DNA from: Rathayibacter sp. Leaf185
GTDB lineage: Bacteria; Actinomycetota; Actinomycetes; Actinomycetales; Microbacteriaceae
NCBI RefSeq assembly: GCF_001423885.1
Contig: NZ_LMPP01000004.1
Span: forward strand, 62,001 to 126,000
Direction of reading: 5' to 3'
DNA: 64,000 nucleotides
Both the position numbers and the translations under genes were made by a program. Numbering within the stretch: the first letter of the stretch is position 1; each line of letters opens with the position of its first letter. The notes beneath the pieces are model-generated. The model did no database searches, had not been told where the DNA came from, and saw only the letters and a list, made by a program, of their open reading frames with translations. Shown here one piece after another: positions 58,124 through 64,000 of the stretch.

Positions 58124-58505
58124 ATTCAGCACTGTCCGAGCCATGAACAAGGTTCTGCTGGACCTTGAGGCCCCAGTCGCGACCGAGGTCGCCGCGGATC
58201 GTGCCGGGGGCGGCGGTGGTCGGGTCGGTGGTGCCTGCGAGGGAGCGGAAGCCCTCGATCACGCGGTCGCCCGCGATGCGGAGCGCGACGATGGGGCCGC
58301 TCTCCATGAACTCGACGAGGGGCTCGTAGAACGGCTTACCCTCGTGCTCCGCGTAGTGCGCGGCGAGCAGCTCGCGGTCGGCCTCGACGAGCGTGATGTC
58401 GACGAGCGAGTAGCCCTTCGCCTCGATGCGGCGGAGGATCTCGCCGGTGAGGTTGCGGGCGACGCCGTCGGGCTTGACGAGGACGAGTGTCTCCTGGATG
58501 GCCAT
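58089..58505 (-). CDS. ndk: Nucleoside-diphosphate kinase
   Basis: 138-aa enzyme equilibrating NTP and dNTP pools with ATP. Phospho-acceptor His121 is in NLVHGSDSAESAERE; Lys11 is in LVLVKPDGV. Length is standard. The last codons form the downstream arm of a large hairpin. ATG start follows the DUF4233 stop by 3 bp. Confidence 0.96.
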   Translation of the reverse strand: MAIQETLVLVKPDGVARNLTGEILRRIEAKGYSLVDITLVEADRELLAAHYAEHEGKPFYEPLVEFMESGPIVALRIAGDRVIEGFRSLAGTTDPTTAAPGTIRGDLGRDWGLKVQQNLVHGSDSAESAERELSLWFA

Positions 58506-58508
58506 GGT

Positions 58509-58901
58509 TCAGCGGTCTCCTTCGATGGGGTCGGTGGGCCCGGGGGCCGGCGGGCGGCCCTGGGCGTCGAGTCGGGCGCCGGTGACCATGCAGTACGTCC
58601 ACAGGGCGACGAACGCCGCTCCGATGACGAACATGATCGGGACGATCAGACCCGAGGCCACGATAACGAACTGGAGGGCCCAGCCGATCCGGAACCCCAC
58701 GGGGCGGTTCAGGAGGCCGAGGGTCGCGATCATCGCGAGGCAGACGACTCCGCCGCCGACCAGCACCACGACGGGGTCGCCGGCTTTGAGGCCGAAGGCG
58801 ACGAGGGTCGCCAGGAACACGATGACCGTCTCGAAGCCGAGCACGATCGAGCCGAGGCTCTCGCGGACCGTCCTGCTGCGCCGGGGACGCCCGGCTCTCA
58901 C
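58509..58901 (-). CDS. DUF4233 domain-containing membrane protein
   Basis: 130 aa with about four hydrophobic segments after a basic N-terminus ([17 protein letters not shown]); GLLNRPVGFRIGWALQFV is characteristic. Unknown function; commonly between folC and ndk in actinobacteria, as here. GTG start overlaps the folC TGA (GTGA). Confidence 0.88.
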   Translation of the reverse strand: MRAGRPRRSRTVRESLGSIVLGFETVIVFLATLVAFGLKAGDPVVVLVGGGVVCLAMIATLGLLNRPVGFRIGWALQFVIVASGLIVPIMFVIGAAFVALWTYCMVTGARLDAQGRPPAPGPTDPIEGDR

Positions 58902-60268
58902 GCGCCGAGCCAGTTCTCGTCACGGGCGACGGTGATCGTCCGGCCGACGAGGGTGATCGAGCCGGTCACGATGAGCGCGCCCTTGTCGGTGCGCGCAGCG
59001 ATGACGCGGCCTGCCGTCAGCGCGCCGAGTGGGTCCTCGGCGACGTGGACCGCCTCCGCCGGGAACACGGTCCGGGCGAGGGCGGCGAGCTCGTCGGCCG
59101 GGAGCGCCCGATCGCTCGGCGCGGTCGTGACGATCAGCTCGTCGACCACGGGGAGGAGCGCCCGCAGGATCCCCTCCGCGTCCTTCTCGGCGAGCACGCC
59201 GACGACGGCCGTCACCCGGTCGAAGTCGAAGTAGCGGCCGAGCGCTGCGGCGAGGGAGGCGGCGCCGTGCGGGTTGTGCGCGGCGTCGACGACGGTGCGC
59301 GGCGCGAGCCCGACGAGTTGCAGGCGCCCCGGCGATGTGGCGCCCGCGAAGCCCTCGTCGAGGACGCCGCCGGTGAGCTGCTGCGTGCCTCCGCCGAGGA
59401 ACGTCTCGACCGCGGCGACCGCGACCGCCGCGTTCTCGGCCTGGTGATCGCCGAAGAACGGCAGGAGGAGCTGCTCGTACGAGGCGGCGAGCCCGCGGAC
59501 GGACACCAGCTGACCGCCGACGGCGACGGTCGTCGAGGAGATGTCGAACTCGGCGCCCTCGAAGACGATCGTCGACTCGGTGATGGACGCGGCGTCGCGC
59601 AGCACCGCCTCCGCCTCGGGGGTCTGCTTGGCCGAGACGACCGAGGCCAGCGGCTTGACGATGCCGGACTTCGTGCGGGCGATCTCCTCGATCGTGGAGC
59701 CCAGCCGGTTCATGTGGTCGAGCGCGATCGGCGTGAAGACCGCGACCTGCGCGTCGGCGACGTTGGTCGAGTCCCACTCGCCGCCCATGCCGACCTCGAC
59801 GACCGCGACATCGATCGGGGCGTCGGCGAACGCCGCGTAGGCCAGGACCGTGATCGCCTCGAAGAACGACAGCGGCGCCTCGCCCTGCTCGGCGAGCTCG
59901 GCGTCGGTCATGCGGATGTAGGGCTCGACGTCCTGCCAGTTCGCGACGAGGCCCTCATCCGAGATGGGCTCTCCGTCGATCACGATGCGCTCGTTGAAGC
60001 GCTCGAGGTGCGGGCTGGTGAACAGCCCGACGCGCAGTCCGTGGGCGCGCAGCAGGCTCTCGATCATGCGGCTGGTCGAGGTCTTACCGTTCGTGCCCGC
60101 GATCTGGATGACCGGGTAGGCCCGCTGCGGGTCGCCGAGGATCTCGACGGCTCGCCGGGTGGGGGCGAGCCGGGGCCGGATGCTCGCCTCGCCGAGGCGC
60201 TCGAGCAGGGTCGCGTAGACGGCGTCGGCCGCCTGACGACGGCCCTCGTCGTCGAAGAGATCAGACAT
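58898..60268 (-). CDS. folC: Folylpolyglutamate synthase/dihydrofolate synthase
   Basis: 456-aa Mur-ligase-type enzyme adding glutamates to folates. P-loop [39 protein letters not shown] and [13 protein letters not shown] are conserved. The ATG lies inside the ileS end: ileS stop (60261-60263) overlaps folC by 8 bp, so translation is coupled in ileS-folC-DUF4233-ndk. Confidence 0.95.
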   Translation of the reverse strand: MSDLFDDEGRRQAADAVYATLLERLGEASIRPRLAPTRRAVEILGDPQRAYPVIQIAGTNGKTSTSRMIESLLRAHGLRVGLFTSPHLERFNERIVIDGEPISDEGLVANWQDVEPYIRMTDAELAEQGEAPLSFFEAITVLAYAAFADAPIDVAVVEVGMGGEWDSTNVADAQVAVFTPIALDHMNRLGSTIEEIARTKSGIVKPLASVVSAKQTPEAEAVLRDAASITESTIVFEGAEFDISSTTVAVGGQLVSVRGLAASYEQLLLPFFGDHQAENAAVAVAAVETFLGGGTQQLTGGVLDEGFAGATSPGRLQLVGLAPRTVVDAAHNPHGAASLAAALGRYFDFDRVTAVVGVLAEKDAEGILRALLPVVDELIVTTAPSDRALPADELAALARTVFPAEAVHVAEDPLGALTAGRVIAARTDKGALIVTGSITLVGRTITVARDENWLGA

Positions 60269-63200
60269 CGGCGCCCTCGACCTTCTCGATGCGGATGATG
60301 GCGGTTCCCGCCGGGCCGAAGGCGACCGCACCCTCGCCGCCCTCGAGCGCCGTGGTGAGCGGGGCGAAGGCGAAACCGGTCGCGAGGGTCTCCTCGGCGA
60401 TCGACACGGCATAGGGCTCGAGCGCGGTGAGGCTCAGTTCGTCGAGCACCACCTCGAGCACGATGCGGTCGCTCACGTCGAGGCCGGCGCCCTTACGGGC
60501 GTCCTGAACCGCGCGGATGAGGTCGCGGGCGAGCCCCTCGGCCTCGAGCTCGGGCGTGGTCGCCGTGTCGAGCAGCACGAAGCCTCCGCGGGGCAGCAGC
60601 GCGATGGCGCGGTCGTCCGACCCGCCGCCGACCTCGAGGGTCAGCTCGTACTCGCCCTCGACCAGCTCGACGCCGCCGGCGGTGACGACGCCGTCGGTCT
60701 CGCTCCAGTCGCCGGCCTTGGCGGCCTTGATGACCGTCTGCACGCCCTTGCCGAGGCGCGGGCCGGCGGCGCGGGCGTTGACCGAGAGTCGCGACGTGAC
60801 GCCGTAGTCGGCGGCGCTCGACTCGACCAGCGGGACGAGAGCGACCTCCTTGACGTTCAGCTCGTCGCGGAGGATCGCCTCGAACGGCGCGAGCTCCTCC
60901 GCCTCCGCTACGACCACCGTGAGGCGGGCGAGCGGGAGCCGGACGCGCAGCCCCGCCTGCTTGCGCAGCGAGAGCGCGGTGGACGAGATCGCGCGCACGG
61001 CGTCCATCGCGTGCACGAGCGTCTCGTCGACCGGGAACTCGTCCGCGGTCGGCCAGTCGGTCAGGTGCACGCTGCGGCCGCCGGTGAGGCCCTGCCAGAT
61101 CTCCTCCGAGACCAGCGGGAGCAGCGGCGCAGCCACCCGGCAGACGGTCTCGAGGACCGTGTACAGGGTGTCGAACGCGTCGGAGCCGTGGCCCTCGTCG
61201 TCGACGCCCTGCCAGAAGCGGTCGCGCGAGCGGCGGACGTACCAGTTGGTGAGCACGTCGGCGAAGTCGCGCAGCGCGGCGGCGGCCAGGGTCGAGTCGA
61301 GCGACTCGAGGTGACCGGTGACGGTCTCGATCAGGTCGTGCGTCTTGGCGAGCAGGTAGCGGTCGAGCACGTCCTCGGAGTCGGTGCGCCGCGTCGCGGT
61401 GTAGCCCGCGGCCCCGGAGGCGTTGGCGTAGAGCGAGAAGAAGTACCAGGTGTTCCACAGCGGCAGCAGCACCTGGCGGACGCCCTCGCGGATGCCCTCC
61501 TCGGTGACGACGAGGTTGCCTCCGCGCAGCACCGGGCTCGACATCAGGAACCAGCGCATCGCGTCGGACCCGTCACGGTCGAACACCTCCGCGACATCGG
61601 GGTAGTTCCGCAGCGACTTCGACATCTTCTGCCCGTCGTTGCCGAGGACGATGCCGTGGCTGACGACGTTGCGGAACGCGGGACGGTCGAAGAGCGCGGT
61701 CGAGAGCACGTGCAGCGTGTAGAACCAGCCGCGCGTCTGCCCGATGTACTCGACGATGAAGTCGGCCGGGTTGTGCGAGTCGAACCAGTCGGCGTTCTCG
61801 AACGGGTAGTGCACCTGCGCGAACGGCATCGATCCGGAGTCGAACCAGACGTCGAGGACGTCGCTGATGCGGCGCATGGTCGAGCGGCCGGTCGGGTCGT
61901 CGGGATTCGGGCGGGTGAGCTCGTCGATGAACGGGCGGTGCAGATCGTCGGGGCGCACGCCGAAGTCGCGCTCGAGCTCGTCGAGCGAGCCGTACACGTC
62001 GATGCGCGGGTACTCGGGGTCGTCGCTCTTCCAGACCGGGATGGGCGAGCCGAAGTAGCGGTTGCGGCTGATCGACCAGTCGCGAGCGCCCGAGAGCCAC
62101 TTGCCGAACTGGCCGTCCTTGACGTTCCCGGGGACCCAGGAGATCTCCTGGTTCAGCTCCTCCATCCGGTCGCGGATCGCGGTGACCCGGACGAACCAGC
62201 TCGAGACGGCCTTGTAGATCAGCGGATTGCGGCAGCGCCAGCAGTGCGGGTACGAGTGCTCGTAGCTCGCCTGGCGGAGGAGCCGGTGCTCGGCGCGCAG
62301 GAGCTGGGTGAGCGGCTTGTTCGCCTCGAAGACCTGGAGACCGGCGACCTCGGCGATCTGGGGGAGGAACCGGCCGCCGTCGTCGACGGAGATGATGACG
62401 GGGATGCCCGCCGCCTCGCAGACCTTCTGGTCGTCCTCGCCGTACGCGGGGGCCTGGTGCACGATGCCCGTGCCCTCGCTGGTCGTGACGTAGTCGGCGA
62501 CGAGGATGCGCCAGGCGTTCTGCGTGCCCCACGCCTCGGTGTCGGCGTAGTGGTCCCAGAGGCGGTCGTAGCTGACGCCCTCGAGTTCCGCGCCGCGGTG
62601 CGTGCGGGAGACGGCGGCGAGGGCGTCCTCGGAGGAGGCGTAGCCCAGATCCTTCGCGTAGGCGCCGACCTGGTCGATCGCGAGGAGGTACTCCGCGGCG
62701 AGCTCGCGCTCCTCCGGCTCGCCCTTGCCGTCGGCGGCGCCGTTCGGGCCGGCCGGGACGACCGCGTACTCGATGTCGGGGCCGACCGCGAGGGCCAGGT
62801 TGGTCGGCAGCGTCCACGGAGTCGTGGTCCACGCCAGCGCGCGCACCGCGGTCAGGCCGAGCGCCTCGGCCGTCTCGCCGACCAGAGGGAAGGTCACGGT
62901 GACAGTCTGGTCCTGGCGCATCTTGTAGACGTCGTCGTCCATCCGCAGCTCGTGGTTCGAGAGCGGCGTCTGGTCGCGCCAGCAGTAGGGCAGCACGCGG
63001 TAGCCCTCGTAGGCGAGGCCCTTGTCGTAGAGCTGCTTGAAGGCCCAGATGACCGACTCCATGAAGGTCGGGTCGAGCGTCTTGTAGTCGTCGTCGAAGT
63101 CGACCCACCGTGCCTGGCGGGTGACGTAGTCCTGCCACTCCCCCGTGTAGCGCAGCACCGACTCCTTCGCCGCGGCGTTGAACGCGGCGACGCCCATCTC

Positions 63201-63569
63201 CTCGATCTGCGACTTGTCGGTGATGCCGAGCTGCCGCTCCGCCTCGAGCTCGGCGGGGAGACCGTGGGTGTCCCAGCCGAAGCGGCGGTGCACCTGCTTG
63301 CCCCGCATCGTCTGGAAGCGCGGAAAGAGGTCCTTCGCGTAGCCCGTGAGCAGGTGCCCGTAGTGCGGGAGGCCGTTCGCGAACGGCGGACCGTCGTAGA
63401 AGACCCATTCGGGGGCGCCCTCACGGGCTCGGATCGACTCCTGGAAGGTGTCGTCGGCCTTCCAGTAGGCGAGGACCCGCTCCTCGATCTCGGGGAAGCG
63501 CGGCGAAGCGCTCACTCCACGCCCGAAGGCGGAGTCTCGGCGGGCGGGCGGGGTCAGCGGATAGCTCAC
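60261..63569 (-). CDS. ileS: Isoleucyl-tRNA synthetase
   Basis: 1102-aa class I synthetase. HIGH motif appears as [16 protein letters not shown] as [15 protein letters not shown]1 editing domain includes [14 protein letters not shown] and AYGEDD. The length, HYGH and [11 protein letters not shown] suggest the eukaryote-like type 2 group, which is known to be mupirocin-tolerant; this needs phylogeny. GTG start ([10 protein letters not shown]) with GGAG 8 nt upstream. Controlled by a T-box. Confidence 0.95.
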   Translation of the reverse strand: MSYPLTPPARRDSAFGRGVSASPRFPEIEERVLAYWKADDTFQESIRAREGAPEWVFYDGPPFANGLPHYGHLLTGYAKDLFPRFQTMRGKQVHRRFGWDTHGLPAELEAERQLGITDKSQIEEMGVAAFNAAAKESVLRYTGEWQDYVTRQARWVDFDDDYKTLDPTFMESVIWAFKQLYDKGLAYEGYRVLPYCWRDQTPLSNHELRMDDDVYKMRQDQTVTVTFPLVGETAEALGLTAVRALAWTTTPWTLPTNLALAVGPDIEYAVVPAGPNGAADGKGEPEERELAAEYLLAIDQVGAYAKDLGYASSEDALAAVSRTHRGAELEGVSYDRLWDHYADTEAWGTQNAWRILVADYVTTSEGTGIVHQAPAYGEDDQKVCEAAGIPVIISVDDGGRFLPQIAEVAGLQVFEANKPLTQLLRAEHRLLRQASYEHSYPHCWRCRNPLIYKAVSSWFVRVTAIRDRMEELNQEISWVPGNVKDGQFGKWLSGARDWSISRNRYFGSPIPVWKSDDPEYPRIDVYGSLDELERDFGVRPDDLHRPFIDELTRPNPDDPTGRSTMRRISDVLDVWFDSGSMPFAQVHYPFENADWFDSHNPADFIVEYIGQTRGWFYTLHVLSTALFDRPAFRNVVSHGIVLGNDGQKMSKSLRNYPDVAEVFDRDGSDAMRWFLMSSPVLRGGNLVVTEEGIREGVRQVLLPLWNTWYFFSLYANASGAAGYTATRRTDSEDVLDRYLLAKTHDLIETVTGHLESLDSTLAAAALRDFADVLTNWYVRRSRDRFWQGVDDEGHGSDAFDTLYTVLETVCRVAAPLLPLVSEEIWQGLTGGRSVHLTDWPTADEFPVDETLVHAMDAVRAISSTALSLRKQAGLRVRLPLARLTVVVAEAEELAPFEAILRDELNVKEVALVPLVESSAADYGVTSRLSVNARAAGPRLGKGVQTVIKAAKAGDWSETDGVVTAGGVELVEGEYELTLEVGGGSDDRAIALLPRGGFVLLDTATTPELEAEGLARDLIRAVQDARKGAGLDVSDRIVLEVVLDELSLTALEPYAVSIAEETLATGFAFAPLTTALEGGEGAVAFGPAGTAIIRIEKVEGADV

Positions 63570-63800
63570 GTGCGGTCTCCTGGCAATGATGCTGGTCTGC
63601 ACGAGGACGGCCCGCCCGGATCTTGAGCCCGGGCCGGGTCGCGGTACCACCTCGCTTGGTCCGCTCAGCTCGCGCTGTGCGTTCCCACTCGATCGGCTGT
63701 CACGGGCCGTACCCGTCCGGTTCTACCGGGCTCGGGCCGGGGCCCTCACCGTTCTTCCGGAGACTCGCCGGTGATGGCCGGGTCGATGTCGTCCACCCGA
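63570..63800 (-). promoter_or_regulatory. T-box riboswitch of ileS (translational type)
   Basis: Minus-strand leader of about 230 nt. The T-box consensus AGGTGGTACCGCG lies at 63640-63652 (UGGU bulge for the tRNA 3' end). A short stem I with candidate Ile specifier AUC at 63773-63775 is followed by CCGGCGAGTCTCCGG. A GC-rich helix downstream of the T-box (about 63607-63638) lies before the GGAG Shine-Dalgarno, without a T-run terminator. Fits the actinobacterial ileS T-boxes that control translation. A TACGAT at 63801-63806 could be the -10 box. Confidence 0.85.
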
Positions 63801-63838
63801 TATCGTAGCGCGTCGGCGGAGGCGGGGCAGGAGCGGTG

Positions 63839-64000
63839 ATGGCGCGGTCAGCAGCACGAGGACGGCCCCGGGCGTCGTCTCGATCGATGCTCGAGGACGC
63901 GGCGCTCGACCTCTTCGTCGAGCAGAGCTACGCGGGGACCACGGTGGAGCAGATCGCCCAGCGCGCGGGCGTCTCGCGCAACACCTTCTTCAACTACTTC
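63839..64000 (+). CDS. TetR family transcriptional regulator (partial, cut by window edge)
   Basis: First 54 codons only: MARSAARGRPRASS, then an HTH with TTVEQIAQRAGVSRNTFFNY, the TetR_N signature. AGGAG lies 6-8 nt before the ATG. The ligand domain and targets are outside the window. Divergent from ileS. Confidence 0.88.
   Translation, partial: MARSAARGRPRASSRSMLEDAALDLFVEQSYAGTTVEQIAQRAGVSRNTFFNYF

Noticed and set aside
57871-58146. Open frames in the VKOR-ndk gap
   Set aside because: Their similarity to each other comes from the inverted repeat copies, not from coding conservation; no start signals.

Overview
The window is high-GC actinobacterial chromosome, most likely from the family Microbacteriaceae (a Rathayibacter- or Clavibacter-like organism). 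This placement is inferred from the gene set: SepH, DUF4193, DUF3710, DUF3093, DUF4191 and PAC2 proteins, an extended actinobacterial-type RNase E, an actinobacterial translational T-box before ileS, a GlnR operator before glnA, and topoisomerase IV genes lying apart from gyrase. Almost every base is accounted for by tightly packed housekeeping genes.

Layout. 1-8.2 kb: aconitase (its stop codon is cut by the window edge), DUF3159-DUF3710-dut, DUF3093, DUF4193, sepH and an alkaline-phosphatase-superfamily enzyme. 8.4-13 kb: parC and parE, convergent. 13.1-16.7 kb: a small Zn-finger protein, a divergent MurT/GatD pair and the primary sigma factor. 17-28 kb: MFS transporter, PAC2 protein, leucyl aminopeptidase, the E3 (lpdA) and E2 (sucB) subunits of the 2-oxoacid dehydrogenase complexes, a kinase-like membrane protein with no catalytic residues, DUF4191, an RDD protein and glutamine synthetase glnA with a perfect double GlnR box.

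28.07-37.70 kb: a 9.6-kb integrative element inserted exactly in the 3' end of glnA. A 19-bp core (28072-28090 and 37683-37701) flanks it. The element rebuilds the glnA C-terminus and stop codon and supplies a hairpin terminator, while the original glnA 3' end and terminator are stranded at the right end. It encodes a tyrosine integrase and a leftward HTH regulator, then a divergent rightward operon: excisionase, XRE-like protein, a replisome-organizer-like protein, small Cys-rich proteins, and a tail/adsorption module (SGNH hydrolase and a large beta-rich protein). No capsid, portal, terminase or lysis gene was seen. This is the layout of a phage-inducible chromosomal island/phage satellite, and an unusual one because its only virion-like genes are tail/receptor-binding genes. 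An array of about ten different inverted repeats (37295-37557) and paired arm-type repeats lie at its ends.

37.7-64 kb: glnE-glnA2 (nitrogen control, with glnA), panB, ppgK, RNase P RNA, a coiled-coil protein, a Nif3-like protein, acetolactate decarboxylase, tRNA-Ala(GGC), rsfS-nadD-proA-obgE-rpmA-rplU, DUF4031, RNase E, a VKOR-family disulfide enzyme, a nested palindromic repeat region, ndk, DUF4233, folC, ileS with its T-box, and the start of a TetR regulator.

Three observations stand out: (1) the tail-carrying satellite and its hairpin array; (2) the MurT/GatD pair, in which the GatD nucleophile cysteine is replaced by glycine, possibly connected to B-type peptidoglycan cross-linking through the D-Glu alpha-carboxyl; (3) a recurrent TANNNT-N6/7-start arrangement indicating that many genes here are transcribed as leaderless mRNAs.
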